DNA from: Pelagibacterales bacterium SAG-MED19
GTDB lineage: Bacteria > Pseudomonadota > Alphaproteobacteria > Pelagibacterales > Pelagibacteraceae
Direction: 5' to 3'
Assembly: GCA_014654035.1 (NCBI GenBank)
Contig: JACWDQ010000002.1
Coordinates: forward strand, 1 to 64,000
Length of the DNA: 64,000 nt
Below the pieces are notes generated by a model, which worked only from the letters and a program-made list of their open reading frames with translations, was not told the DNA's origin and did no database searches. The translations under genes were made by a program, and so were the position numbers. Shown here one piece after another: positions 15,975 to 25,026 of the stretch (position 1 is its first letter; every line of letters starts with the position of its first letter).

Positions 15975-16048
15975 GCTCTTATAGTTAAATGGTATAACAA
16001 GTCCTTGGTAAGGACTAGTTCCCTGATCATTACAGGGTGAGAGCACCA
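15975..16048 (+). tRNA. tRNA-Thr (GGT)
   Basis: 74 bases with CCA encoded. Acceptor GCTCTTA pairs with TGAGAGC (one T:G pair), D-stem GTTA/TAAC, anticodon stem AGTCC/GGACT with loop TTGGTAA (anticodon GGT, Thr), T-stem CCCTG/CAGGG. The T-loop is ATCATTA in place of TTCRANT: positions 54 and 58, which normally form a T-A reverse-Hoogsteen pair, are A and T. The stems are intact. It ends 3 bases before the stop of the convergent TVP38 gene. Confidence 0.9.
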
Positions 16049-16051
16049 TAG

Positions 16052-16771
16052 TTAGCTTTTATAAAATATCTTTCTGAGAAAAATTGTTAAGACAACTAAA
16101 CAAAAAAATACAACTAGCGGAATATAAATATCAGAGGAAAATATTAACTGTTTTAAAGTTGGTGCTTCTAAATTTTCATCTATAATTTTTTCTAATCCAC
16201 TGCCCAAAGCACAAACCAAAAAAATTTGTGGGATAACTCCAATTAGAGTAGCCCAAAAAAAATTGGAAGTTTTAACATTAAAAATACATGGCAATACATT
16301 AGAAATTGCAAATGGAATTCCTCCAATAAATCTATAAGCTAATAAATACATAAACTCTGATTTCTTAAATTTTAACTCAAGATTTTTGAATTTATTTAAG
16401 AAGCGACCTTTAATAAATTCTTTTAGGAAATAATTCGCAAATATATAAAGAAAAGTTGCTCCAATTGACATACCTAATAATAATATAAATGCTCCAAGCC
16501 ATTTACCAAAAAAGAATCCTGCAAAAATAGCTATTGGTGAAATAAAACCAGCAGCCAAAACCCAAACAATAACAAATAACATAAATAGAATTACAACTAA
16601 GAATAGATTGGATTGCTTTAACTCAAAAAAGAGGTCCCTATTATTTTTTATAAAGTCGTAACTTGTCAATTCTTGAATGCTGAATTTCGAAAAAAAATAA
16701 TATAAAAATAGGCCTATAAATATTAGGTAAAATAATCCGATATATAATTTAATTTTTTTAGCTTTTTCCAT
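16052..16771 (-). CDS. TVP38/TMEM64-family membrane protein
   Basis: 239 residues with about five membrane segments (near 10-28, 55-75, 78-112, 150-190 and 215-235). The VTT-domain marks of the DedA/TVP38 superfamily are visible: AGFFFGKWLGAFILLLGMSIGATFLYIFANYF, then YRFIGGIPFAISNVLPCIFNVKTSNFFWATLIGVIP. Relatives move lipids across the inner membrane or help membrane homeostasis; the substrate here is unknown. It stands alone, divergent from rpmH and convergent with tRNA-Thr. Confidence 0.85.
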   Translation of the reverse strand: MEKAKKIKLYIGLFYLIFIGLFLYYFFSKFSIQELTSYDFIKNNRDLFFELKQSNLFLVVILFMLFVIVWVLAAGFISPIAIFAGFFFGKWLGAFILLLGMSIGATFLYIFANYFLKEFIKGRFLNKFKNLELKFKKSEFMYLLAYRFIGGIPFAISNVLPCIFNVKTSNFFWATLIGVIPQIFLVCALGSGLEKIIDENLEAPTLKQLIFSSDIYIPLVVFFCLVVLTIFLRKIFYKS

Positions 16772-16802
16772 AAATCACCATACTATTTGTAAAATCTTAT
16801 AT

Positions 16803-16831
16803 TTGCTATTTTTTAATTTAGTTAATATAAA
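16803..16831 (+). promoter_or_regulatory. Promoter of the rpmH-rnpA-yidC operon
   Basis: TTGCTA at 16803-16808 and TATAAA at 16826-16831 with a 17-base spacer, about 38 bases before the rpmH ATG. It lies in the only gap between divergent TVP38 and rpmH. Sequence match only. Confidence 0.5.
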
Positions 16832-16869
16832 GAGCGCAATTTTATTAAATAACCAACTATAACAGAATT

Positions 16870-17031
16870 ATGAAAAGAACTTTTCAACCTAAATTTGGTA
16901 AAAGAAAAAAGAAACACGGATTTCGTTCAAAAATGAAAACTAAGGGTGGTAGAAAACTCTTAAAAAGAAGAAGAGCTAGAGGCAGAAAAAATTTAACAGT
17001 TTCCTCGGCTATGAAAAAGAAAAGAAAATAA
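16870..17031 (+). CDS. rpmH: Ribosomal protein bL34
   Basis: 53 residues. It has the L34 core [22 protein letters not shown] and [20 protein letters not shown], then a lysine-rich tail a few residues longer than usual. It is a structural protein of the 50S subunit. It heads the conserved rpmH-rnpA-yidD-yidC order and lies 9 bases before rnpA. Confidence 0.96.
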   Translation: MKRTFQPKFGKRKKKHGFRSKMKTKGGRKLLKRRRARGRKNLTVSSAMKKKRK

Positions 17032-17040
17032 TTTCATTCA

Positions 17041-17382
17041 ATGAAAAGCAAAATTCTTGCTCTTTCTAATAACGAGGAATTCAAAAAACTTCTAAAAAAA
17101 AAGAAAGTTTCAAATAAATACGTGACAATTTTTTTTGGTCATTTAAATAACAAAAATAAAAAAAAATTAAATATAAGCTTTGTTACAAAAAAAAAGTTAG
17201 GAATTGCAGTTAAAAGAAATAAAATAAAAAGGCGATTAAGAAACATAATGAATGATGGTCTCAAAGAAATCTCCATAAAATTAGATTATTCATATCTTGT
17301 TATTGCTAAGCCAACCATGTTAAACAATGAATTTAAAGATATAAAAGAAACCTTATTTAAGGAATTTAGTAAAATTAGATAA
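17041..17382 (+). CDS. rnpA: Ribonuclease P protein component
   Basis: 113 residues. It assists the RNase P RNA in cutting tRNA 5' leaders. The signature [19 protein letters not shown] holds the conserved RNR-type basic helix, and SYLVIAKP follows. It is diverged and lysine-rich, as expected for this AT-rich genome. The stop overlaps the yidD ATG (TAATG). Confidence 0.92.
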   Translation: MKSKILALSNNEEFKKLLKKKKVSNKYVTIFFGHLNNKNKKKLNISFVTKKKLGIAVKRNKIKRRLRNIMNDGLKEISIKLDYSYLVIAKPTMLNNEFKDIKETLFKEFSKIR

Positions 17383-17633
17383 TGAATATTTTAACTCACA
17401 CACTCATAAAATTTGTCAAAGTTTATAAATTTTTGATAAGTCCTCTGATTGGTCCCTCATGTAGATACCTGCCTACTTGTTCTGAATATAGTATTGAAGC
17501 ACTTAAAACTTTTGGATTTTTAAAAGGTTCTTATCTAAGTTTAAAAAGAATTTTATCTTGCCACCCTATTAAATTTTTAGGTGGTGGTGAAGGATTTGAC
17601 CCTGTTAACAAAGATATGAAAGTTAAAAAATAA
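17382..17633 (+). CDS. yidD: Membrane protein insertion efficiency factor YidD
   Basis: 83 residues with an N-terminal amphipathic segment. The family motif [15 protein letters not shown] has its conserved cysteines, and [17 protein letters not shown] follows. YidD is a peripheral inner-membrane protein thought to aid YidC. It overlaps rnpA and yidC by one base on each side. Confidence 0.94.
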   Translation: MNILTHTLIKFVKVYKFLISPLIGPSCRYLPTCSEYSIEALKTFGFLKGSYLSLKRILSCHPIKFLGGGEGFDPVNKDMKVKK

Positions 17634-19315
17634 TGGACTCTAAAAATGTAATAGCAGCAATAGCTTTATCTTCAGCAGTAATTGTTCTTTATTCACTATA
17701 CTTTGTCCCAGAAAAACCAATTTCAAAACAAAACTTAGCTGAAAAAAATAAAATAGAACAAAATACCGACACTCCAGTTTTAGTTGAAAAGGAAACATTT
17801 GTTGAAATTTCAAGAGATGATGCACTAAAAGAAAACGCAAGAGTTCTATTTGAGAATCAAAGTATTGTTGGATCAATATCTCTTAAAGGTGCTTCAATAG
17901 ATGACTTAACTTTTAAGAATTATAATACTGAACTTGAGAGTAATGAAAAAATAACTCTTCTAGGTCCTAGAAATATTAAAGATGGTTATTTAATTGAAAG
18001 TGGTTTTGTCACTTCTGATAAAAATATTGATATTCCTAATGCAGAAACAATTTGGTCCTTGAGTGGAAACAATAAATTAACTGATCAATCTCCAATAAAA
18101 TTATCATGGACAAATAAACAGGGAATAAAATTTGAAAAAGAGATTACATTAGATGATAAATTTCTATTTACCATTAAACAAAAAATAATAAATTCTACTA
18201 ATAAAAAATATGATTTTTACTCTTATGGTCAAATAATAAGAAATAAAATCCCAGAAGGTCTTTCTAATTTTTATATACTTCATGAAGGTCCGATCGCTAC
18301 CCTTGACGATGAACTCATTGAAGAGGATTATGATGATATTCAAGAAAAAAAATTTTCACGAACCTCCCAAAAAGGATGGTTAGGGGTTGGAGATAAATAT
18401 TGGATTACATCATTAATTCCACCAAAAGGTAAGGAATTTAAAACTACGTTTGATTATAAAAAAAAATTTAGAGCTAATTTTATAACTACAGACCCAATTG
18501 AATTAAAAGGGAACGATATAATTGAAGAAGAATTACAGGTTATTGTTGCTGCTAAAAGAGTTGACGTAATTGATGGTTATGCAGAGTCTTTAAAAATTGA
18601 TAAATTTGATTTAGTTATTGATTGGGGATTTTTATATTTTATTACTAAACCTCTTTTCTTTGGAATTGATTATTTCTTTAAATTACTTGGTAATTATGGT
18701 TTAGCAATTATTGCTATTACAATTTGTATTCGATTAGCTTTTTTTCCTCTGGCTAATTTTTCGTTTAGAAGCATGGCAAAAATGAAGGCACTTCAACCTG
18801 AAATGGTGAGATTAAAAGAACTTCACAAAGATGATAAAATGAAATTGCAACAAGAAATGATGGCTCTTTATAAAAAAGAAAAAGTAAATCCAATGTCAGG
18901 GTGTCTGCCAATTTTAGTTCAAATACCAGTCTTCTTCGCTTTATATAAGGTTTTATTTGTTACAATCGAAATGCGCCACATGCCATTTTTTGGTTGGATA
19001 CATGACTTAAGTGAGCGAGACCCTACAAGTATATTTAATTTGTTTGGTTTATTGCCTTATGATGTTCCCTCATTCTTAGTAATAGGAGCATGGCCAATAG
19101 CAATGGGAATTTCGATGTGGGTACAACAAAAACTAAATCCAGCTCCTACAGATGCAATGCAAGCAAAAATATTTATGTTTTTTCCACTTTTCTTAACTGT
19201 AATACTTGCACCTTTCCCTAGTGGATTAGTAATTTATTGGACTGTAAATAATATTTTAACTATGGCCCAACAATTATTCATCATGAAGCGAACAACAGTT
19301 AAAACTGTAACTTAA
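17633..19315 (+). CDS. yidC: Membrane protein insertase YidC
   Basis: 560 residues, the Gram-negative form. It has an N-terminal membrane anchor (about 5-24), a large periplasmic beta domain (about 50-335) and a C-terminal insertase core with five membrane segments (about 340-550). The core has ITICIRLAFFPLANFSFRSMAKMKALQPEM (with the groove Arg), NPMSGCLPILVQIPVFFALYKVLF and GLVIYWTVNNILTMAQQ. It inserts inner-membrane proteins with or without SecYEG. The stop overlaps the argB ATG. The GTPase gene engB, often found between yidC and argB in relatives, is absent here. Confidence 0.97.
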   Translation: MDSKNVIAAIALSSAVIVLYSLYFVPEKPISKQNLAEKNKIEQNTDTPVLVEKETFVEISRDDALKENARVLFENQSIVGSISLKGASIDDLTFKNYNTELESNEKITLLGPRNIKDGYLIESGFVTSDKNIDIPNAETIWSLSGNNKLTDQSPIKLSWTNKQGIKFEKEITLDDKFLFTIKQKIINSTNKKYDFYSYGQIIRNKIPEGLSNFYILHEGPIATLDDELIEEDYDDIQEKKFSRTSQKGWLGVGDKYWITSLIPPKGKEFKTTFDYKKKFRANFITTDPIELKGNDIIEEELQVIVAAKRVDVIDGYAESLKIDKFDLVIDWGFLYFITKPLFFGIDYFFKLLGNYGLAIIAITICIRLAFFPLANFSFRSMAKMKALQPEMVRLKELHKDDKMKLQQEMMALYKKEKVNPMSGCLPILVQIPVFFALYKVLFVTIEMRHMPFFGWIHDLSERDPTSIFNLFGLLPYDVPSFLVIGAWPIAMGISMWVQQKLNPAPTDAMQAKIFMFFPLFLTVILAPFPSGLVIYWTVNNILTMAQQLFIMKRTTVKTVT

Positions 19316-20181
19316 TGTCAAAGTTTACTGAGGAAGAAATTCAAAAAATCTTACCACTTAAGGGACCCTCTATTAAAGAAGTAAAAAACTATTTAGAGAA
19401 ATATAATAAAGAATATATAGTTATTAAGTGTGGTGGGAGTATTTTAGTTGATCAAAGTCTATTTAAAAATTTTATTAATGATATTTCAGTACTAAATAAA
19501 TTAGGTTTTATACCTATAATAATTCATGGAGGAGGAAAAAGAATTTCAAATAGATTAGATGAAGAAGGGATTAAAAGTAATTTTATTAATGGATTAAGAG
19601 TTACAGACGAAAAATCTATAAGTATAGTTGAGGAAGTTTTAAATAACTTTAATAAAGAAATAACAGATTCTTTAAAAAAAAACAATTGTGATAGCCAAAG
19701 TATAACAAACAAACAAAATAATATTTTAATTGTTGAACAAGAAAATAAAAAATTAGGTTTTGTTGGTTCCCCAAAAAAAATAAATCAATTGATTATTGAA
19801 CAGATAGTAAAAGAAAAGAAAGTACCTGTAATAGCTCCTTTAGGTTTGGATAAAAACAATCAGGTTTTTAATATTAATGCTGATACAGCCGCCGGTTCAA
19901 TTGCTAAAAAACTAAATGCTAGACGATTGATAATAATGAGTGATGTTGAAGGTGTATTAGATAATAATAAAAAGTTAATATCTGAAGTTAATACCAACAA
20001 AATCAATGAATTAATAAAAGATGAAACAATAAGTGGTGGAATGATTCCAAAAATTAAAAATTGTTTAGATGTTGCAAGTAATGGTGTTAAAGGAGTTTGT
20101 ATTATAGATGGTCGCTTGAACCACTCAATATTATTTGAGTTATTAACTAATGCGGGGTCTGGAACTTTAATTAGAGAATAA
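19315..20181 (+). CDS. argB: Acetylglutamate kinase
   Basis: 288 residues, amino-acid kinase family. It phosphorylates N-acetylglutamate, the second step of arginine synthesis. Motifs are VIKCGGSIL (ATP lysine), IHGGGKRIS (substrate loop), INADTAAGSIAKKL, IMSDVEGVLD and ISGGMIPKI. The N-terminal helix of about 25 residues before the kinase core is typical of arginine-sensitive hexameric forms. It directly follows yidC (1-base overlap) and precedes a HAD phosphatase gene with no gap. Confidence 0.95.
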   Translation: MSKFTEEEIQKILPLKGPSIKEVKNYLEKYNKEYIVIKCGGSILVDQSLFKNFINDISVLNKLGFIPIIIHGGGKRISNRLDEEGIKSNFINGLRVTDEKSISIVEEVLNNFNKEITDSLKKNNCDSQSITNKQNNILIVEQENKKLGFVGSPKKINQLIIEQIVKEKKVPVIAPLGLDKNNQVFNINADTAAGSIAKKLNARRLIIMSDVEGVLDNNKKLISEVNTNKINELIKDETISGGMIPKIKNCLDVASNGVKGVCIIDGRLNHSILFELLTNAGSGTLIRE

Positions 20182-20853
20182 ATGAAAGAATTAACTAAAA
20201 TAAAATATTGGATATTTGATTTAGATAATACCCTCTATAGTGGACAAACTAAAGTTTTTTCAGAAGTAGATAAAAAAATGTCATCATTCATTTCAGAAAA
20301 ATTTAATGTTGATTTAATTGAAGCTAAAAAAATTCAAAAAGAATACTTTTATGAGTATGGGACAACTTTGTCAGGGCTTATGAAGAAGAAGAAAGTTGAC
20401 CCTAATGAGTTTTTAGAATTTGTGCACGATATTGATATATCTTGGCTACCAAAAGATAAACTTTTAAGAGAAGAGTTAATTAAGATTAAAGAAAAAAAAT
20501 ATATATTTTCAAATGGTTCTCATGATCATATCAAAAATGTTACAAATCAACTAGGTATCGATGATTTATTTGATGGGGCGTTTGATATAACTGATGCAAA
20601 CTTTGTTCCAAAACCTCATTTAGACCCTTACAAGAAATTAATTGAAAAATTCAAATTAGAGCCTAAACAATCAATTTTAATTGAGGATATTGCTCATAAT
20701 CTTGAACAAGCTAAAAATTTAGGAATGAAAACTTGCTGGCTTGAAAATGATGAAGCTTTTGCAAAAAAAGATGCTGACAAGCCCTACATTGATTATAAGA
20801 TTAATAACTTGCCTTCTTTTCTTCAAAAAATTAATATATTAAGGGACAGTTAA
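20182..20853 (+). CDS. HAD-family pyrimidine 5'-nucleotidase-like hydrolase
   Basis: 223 residues. HAD motif I is [10 protein letters not shown] (nucleophile Asp), motif II is [13 protein letters not shown], motif III uses a Lys in [10 protein letters not shown], and motif IV is [18 protein letters not shown]. The LDNTLY start and layout match the Sdt1-like pyrimidine 5'-nucleotidase subgroup common next to argB and dapD in alphaproteobacteria. The substrate is not shown by the sequence. It follows argB directly and precedes dapD by 11 bases. Confidence 0.85.
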   Translation: MKELTKIKYWIFDLDNTLYSGQTKVFSEVDKKMSSFISEKFNVDLIEAKKIQKEYFYEYGTTLSGLMKKKKVDPNEFLEFVHDIDISWLPKDKLLREELIKIKEKKYIFSNGSHDHIKNVTNQLGIDDLFDGAFDITDANFVPKPHLDPYKKLIEKFKLEPKQSILIEDIAHNLEQAKNLGMKTCWLENDEAFAKKDADKPYIDYKINNLPSFLQKINILRDS

Positions 20854-20864
20854 ACCAAAAAAAT

Positions 20865-21695
20865 ATGAGTAATTTACAAGAAATTATTAATGAGGCTTGG
20901 GAAAATAAAGATCAAGTAAATCAAAATTCTGATCAATCTTTAAAAGATGCGATCAATCAAATAATTCGTGATTTGGATAGTGGTAAATCTCGGGTTGCTG
21001 AAAAAATTAATGGTGAGTGGATCACACATCAACATTTAAAAAAAGCAATTATGTTAAGTTTTAGAATATATCCAATGGAAAATTTAAATGGTCCATATTC
21101 TAGCTGGTTTGACAAAGCCCATTTACTAAAAGGGAAAACAGCTGGATGGACTAAAGAAGATCATGAAAAAGCTGGATTCAGAATGGTTCCAAATTCTCCA
21201 GTAAGAAAAGGATCATTTGTAGGTAAAAATTCAGTTTTAATGCCGTGCTACGTTAATATAGGTGCATATATTGACGAGGGAACAATGATAGATACTTTTG
21301 CCAGAGCGGGAAGTTGTTGCCAAATTGGAAAAAATTGTCATATCTCTGCAGGCAGTGGAGTCGGAGGAGTTTTAGAGCCTGCTCAAGCGCTTCCTACAAT
21401 CATAGAGGATAATGTTTTTTTAGGAGCAATGTCAGAAGTAGTTGAAGGAGTAATTGTGGGTGAAGGATCAGTTTTAAGTATGGGTATGTATATTGGTCAA
21501 TCTACTAAAATTGTAGATCGAAAAACAGGTGCAATCACATATGGAAAAATTCCACCATACTCTGTTGTCGTGCCTGGATCCTTACCAGATAAAAATAATT
21601 CATCTGCACCATCTTTATATTGTGCAGTCATTATTAAACAAGTTGATGAAAAAACAAGATCAAAGACATCTGTTAATGATCTTTTAAGAGAATAA
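20865..21695 (+). CDS. dapD: Tetrahydrodipicolinate N-succinyltransferase
   Basis: 276 residues, trimeric left-handed beta-helix enzyme. It succinylates tetrahydrodipicolinate in the lysine/meso-diaminopimelate pathway, needed for lysine and peptidoglycan. An N-terminal helical domain contains [20 protein letters not shown], followed by hexapeptide repeats with [37 protein letters not shown] and [22 protein letters not shown]. dapE, a later step, follows after 5 bases. Confidence 0.96.
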   Translation: MSNLQEIINEAWENKDQVNQNSDQSLKDAINQIIRDLDSGKSRVAEKINGEWITHQHLKKAIMLSFRIYPMENLNGPYSSWFDKAHLLKGKTAGWTKEDHEKAGFRMVPNSPVRKGSFVGKNSVLMPCYVNIGAYIDEGTMIDTFARAGSCCQIGKNCHISAGSGVGGVLEPAQALPTIIEDNVFLGAMSEVVEGVIVGEGSVLSMGMYIGQSTKIVDRKTGAITYGKIPPYSVVVPGSLPDKNNSSAPSLYCAVIIKQVDEKTRSKTSVNDLLRE

Positions 21696-21700
21696 AATTC

Positions 21701-22858
21701 ATGGCAATTTTAAACGAAATAAAATTAGCGAAAGAGCTAATCAAGTTTCCCTCAGTAACTCCAGTTGATGCTGGTGTTATGAAATTTTTGGAAAAAAAAC
21801 TAAAAAAACTAGGTTTCAAAACAAAATTAATTGAATTTAAGGAAAAAAATTTTAAACCTGTTAAAAATTTATATGCAAAAATAGGGAATAAAGAACCTAA
21901 TTTTTGTTATGCAGGACACTTAGATGTTGTTCCTCCTGGTAATTTAAGTGATTGGACAGTAAATCCTTTTAAACCATCTATTAAAAAAGGCCATTTAATT
22001 GGTAGAGGAGCCAATGATATGAAAAGCTCAATTGCTGCTTTTGTTTCAGCTGTGAGCACCTTTTTAAGTAAAAATCATAATTATAATGGATCAATTAGCT
22101 TATTAATTACAGGAGATGAAGAAGGCGATGCAATTAATGGAACTAAAAAAGTAATAGATTATTTAAAAAAAAGAAAAGAGAAAATCAATTTCTGCCTGGT
22201 TGGAGAGCCAACAAATCCAAATAAATTAGGTGAAATGATTAAAATAGGTCGAAGAGGCAGTTTAACTGGAAAACTTATTATAAATGGTGTTCAAGGACAT
22301 GTTGCTTATCCTCAAAGAGCAAATAATCCATCAACAACTATTATTAAAATTTTAAATGAATTAAAAAGTATTAAGTTTGATAAAGGAACAAAAAATTTCC
22401 AGCCAACAAATTTAGAGGTGACAAAGATAAATATAGATAATAATGCTGATAATGTTATTCCTGGATCAGCTGAGGCAACTTTTAATATAAGATTCAATAA
22501 TAAGCATTCATCAAGTTCTATTAAAAAAAAACTTAACAAAATTTTTAATAAGGTTAGTAAAAAAAGTAAATCTAAATATAAAATAGAATATAGGGTTTCA
22601 GGAGAGGCTTTTTTAACAAAACCTAATGCAACGACTTTTATGATTCAAAATGTCATTAAAGATATTACAAAAATTAAACCAAAACTCTCAACAACTGGAG
22701 GAACTTCCGATGCCAGATTTATAAGGAAGATATCTCCTTGCTTAGAGTTTGGACTTGTGGGTAAAACTATGCATAAAATTGATGAAGCTGTATCTCTCAA
22801 AGATTTAAAGAATCTGACTATAATTTATCTAAATATTTTACAAAATTATTTTAAGTGA
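21701..22858 (+). CDS. dapE: Succinyl-diaminopimelate desuccinylase
   Basis: 385 residues, M20 metallopeptidase family. It removes the succinyl group to give LL-diaminopimelate. Di-zinc site motifs: AGHLDVVPPG (His, Asp), GRGANDMKSSIAAF (bridging Asp), TGDEEGDAINGT (catalytic Glu-Glu), GEPT and the C-terminal LVGKTMHKIDE. The substrate arginine motif is KIGRRGSLTGKLIINGVQGHVAYP. It follows dapD in an operon, and its TGA overlaps the GTG start of the deacetylase-like gene. Confidence 0.94.
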   Translation: MAILNEIKLAKELIKFPSVTPVDAGVMKFLEKKLKKLGFKTKLIEFKEKNFKPVKNLYAKIGNKEPNFCYAGHLDVVPPGNLSDWTVNPFKPSIKKGHLIGRGANDMKSSIAAFVSAVSTFLSKNHNYNGSISLLITGDEEGDAINGTKKVIDYLKKRKEKINFCLVGEPTNPNKLGEMIKIGRRGSLTGKLIINGVQGHVAYPQRANNPSTTIIKILNELKSIKFDKGTKNFQPTNLEVTKINIDNNADNVIPGSAEATFNIRFNNKHSSSSIKKKLNKIFNKVSKKSKSKYKIEYRVSGEAFLTKPNATTFMIQNVIKDITKIKPKLSTTGGTSDARFIRKISPCLEFGLVGKTMHKIDEAVSLKDLKNLTIIYLNILQNYFK

Positions 22859-23784
22859 AAACTTGCTTAGTTACTACAGATACATATCAAAACCATGATA
22901 CTGGCAATGGTCATCCTGAAAAAATTGATCGCGTAACCGCAATAATAAAAAACTTTAAAAAATTAAATAACAATAATTTAGTGTGGAAAAAACCAACTAA
23001 ATTTGATCAATCCCTATTAATAAAAACTCATTCATCAAAATACGTGAATTTTGTTACTAAGTCTTTTCCCGAAAAAGGTTTCTCTTTTTTGGATGGTGAT
23101 ACAATTATCTCTCCAGGAAGCAAAGATGCTACCAAAGACGCAGTAGGTTCAATTATAACCGCAATTAATGGAATTCAAAATAATGAATTTAAAAATGCAT
23201 TTTGTGCAGTAAGACCACCTGGTCATCATGCTGAAAAAGATAAAGCAATGGGTTTTTGTATTTATAATAATGTTGCAGTTGGCGCCAATTATTTAATTGA
23301 AAAATACAAATTTAATCGAGTAGCTATTATAGATTTTGATGTTCATCATGGTAATGGGACTCAAAATATCTTTTATGATAATGAGAAAGTTTTATATATC
23401 TCAACTCATCAATATCCATACTATCCAGGCTCTGGTACTGAAAAAGAAAAAGGTAAATTTAATAATATCTTCAATATCCCTCTTGAGGCAGGTACAAGCT
23501 CTCAACAATATTTAAATGCTTATGAAAATGTATTAAAAAAAATTAAAAAATTTCAACCAGAATTCATACTATTTTCAGCAGGCTTTGATGCTCATATGAA
23601 TGACCCTCTAGCACAATTAAAACTCACATCTAATGATTTCTATGAAATAACAAAAAGAACACTTGAAGTATCCAAAAATTTTTGTAACGGGAAAGTTGTT
23701 TCAATCTTAGAGGGTGGGTATGATTTACAGGCTCTTCAAGAAAGCACTGAGAGACATGTTGATGCATTAATAGAATTCAATTGA
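22855..23784 (+). CDS. Histone deacetylase-family amidohydrolase
   Basis: 309 residues from a GTG that overlaps the dapE stop (GTGA). Arginase/deacetylase fold with the HDAC active site: tandem histidines H124-H125 in PPGHHAEKD, zinc ligands D162 and H164 in DFDVHHGNGTQ, and D245 in SAGFDAH. The catalytic Tyr region EGGYDL lies near residue 290. The sequence is of class II HDAC / bacterial HDAC-like amidohydrolase type. Bacterial members remove acetyl groups from polyamines, acetoin-linked or other small amides, or proteins. The substrate here is unknown. A SET-domain gene follows 30 bases later. Confidence 0.9.
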   Translation: MKTCLVTTDTYQNHDTGNGHPEKIDRVTAIIKNFKKLNNNNLVWKKPTKFDQSLLIKTHSSKYVNFVTKSFPEKGFSFLDGDTIISPGSKDATKDAVGSIITAINGIQNNEFKNAFCAVRPPGHHAEKDKAMGFCIYNNVAVGANYLIEKYKFNRVAIIDFDVHHGNGTQNIFYDNEKVLYISTHQYPYYPGSGTEKEKGKFNNIFNIPLEAGTSSQQYLNAYENVLKKIKKFQPEFILFSAGFDAHMNDPLAQLKLTSNDFYEITKRTLEVSKNFCNGKVVSILEGGYDLQALQESTERHVDALIEFN

Positions 23785-23814
23785 TATGTATCTAATAAGT
23801 TATAAATAGCCCAC

Positions 23815-24306
23815 ATGAAGTTATATAGAATAAAAAAATCTAAAATTGATAACAAAGGTCGAGGTCTCTATGCTACCAGAGATATAAAAGAAGGAACAAA
23901 AATTATTGAATACAAAGGAAAAATTATAACTAACAAGCAGGTCGATGTATCTGATAAATATGACAATAATAAACCAATATACTTGTTTACTTTAAATAAG
24001 AGATATACTCTTGATGGTGATTTTCCATGGAATACAGCTGGCTTAATTAATCATAGTTGTGACCCCAATTCACAATACGATGGCAAAGGTTTGAAGATAT
24101 GGATAACATCAATTAAAGATATTAAAAAAGGTGAAGAATTTACTTGTGACTATGGATTTGGCTATGATGAGGATTACAAACAATTTCCATGCAAATGTGG
24201 GTCTAAAAATTGTTGTGGTTTTATAATTCGTGAGGAAAGTCGTTGGAGAATTCATCCCAAATTTGCAATGAGGAATAAAAAAAAATTAATAAATAACTCG
24301 CGCTAA
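23815..24306 (+). CDS. SET-domain protein lysine methyltransferase-like
   Basis: 163 residues, almost all one SET domain. The S-adenosylmethionine pseudoknot motifs are GRGLYATRDIKEG, LINHSCDPN (residues 78-85) and GEEFTCDYGF (the DYG tyrosine Y113). A post-SET zinc motif CxC with further cysteines follows (C126, C128, C133, C134). The parts needed for lysine methylation are there. Bacterial SET proteins are uncommon and targets are mostly unknown; ribosomal or DNA-binding proteins are possible. It lies beside the HDAC-like gene and overlaps convergent truA by 21 bases. Confidence 0.9.
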   Translation: MKLYRIKKSKIDNKGRGLYATRDIKEGTKIIEYKGKIITNKQVDVSDKYDNNKPIYLFTLNKRYTLDGDFPWNTAGLINHSCDPNSQYDGKGLKIWITSIKDIKKGEEFTCDYGFGYDEDYKQFPCKCGSKNCCGFIIREESRWRIHPKFAMRNKKKLINNSR

Positions 24307-25026
24307 ATAGAGACCCTCAGATGGTGCTGGTGGGGCACACAATACCCTCTTTTTTGACTTCATTACATTTTCAAATTTTTTTAAAGACCATTTTTTTTCT
24401 CCTAGATATTTTAAACAACCAACCATTGAACGAACTTGTTGTTGTAAAAAAGACTGAGATTTAAATTCAATTTCAATTTTATTTTTAGAAGATTTGATTA
24501 TTACAGATTTCATTGTTTTTATTGGACTTTTAGCCCTACAACTAGATGCCCTGAAAGTTGAAAAATCTTTTGTCCCAATTAATTTTTTTGCACCCTTTTT
24601 CATTGCTGATAAATCCAGTTTTTTTATGACATGCCACCCTTTATCTTTATCTAAAACAAGTCCACTTAAACGATTAATAATAATGTAGTTATATATTCTC
24701 ATTTTAGCTGAAAACCTTGCATGAAAATTATTATTTCTTTTTCTAATTTTAAGAACAGTAACCTCTTCCTTGTTTAAAAAATGATTAATTGATTTTAAAA
24801 ACTTATCAGTTTGAATAATCTTATTTTTACTATCAAAGTGGGCTGACTGTTCAATTGCATGTACACCTGTGTCAGTCCTCCCTGATCCAAATAAAATTAT
24901 TTTTTCTTTTAAAAGTCTAGAGATTTTATCTTGAATAAGTCCCTGAATTGTTTTGCCTTTTTTTTGGATTTGCCAACCTCTAAAACTAGTTCCAGCATAC
25001 TCTATCAATATTTGATATCTAAACAT
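24286..25026 (-). CDS. truA: tRNA pseudouridine synthase A
   Basis: 246 residues. It makes pseudouridine at positions 38-40 of tRNA anticodon stems. The catalytic Asp lies in FGSGRTDTGVHAIEQSAHFD, after the usual YQILIEYAGTSFRGWQIQ start. The C-terminus has SFLQQQVRSMVGCLKYLGE and a shortened end APPAPSEGLYLARVIY. The start overlaps fmt by 8 bases. The def-fmt-truA order is conserved in alphaproteobacteria. Confidence 0.95.
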   Translation of the reverse strand: MFRYQILIEYAGTSFRGWQIQKKGKTIQGLIQDKISRLLKEKIILFGSGRTDTGVHAIEQSAHFDSKNKIIQTDKFLKSINHFLNKEEVTVLKIRKRNNNFHARFSAKMRIYNYIIINRLSGLVLDKDKGWHVIKKLDLSAMKKGAKKLIGTKDFSTFRASSCRAKSPIKTMKSVIIKSSKNKIEIEFKSQSFLQQQVRSMVGCLKYLGEKKWSLKKFENVMKSKKRVLCAPPAPSEGLYLARVIY

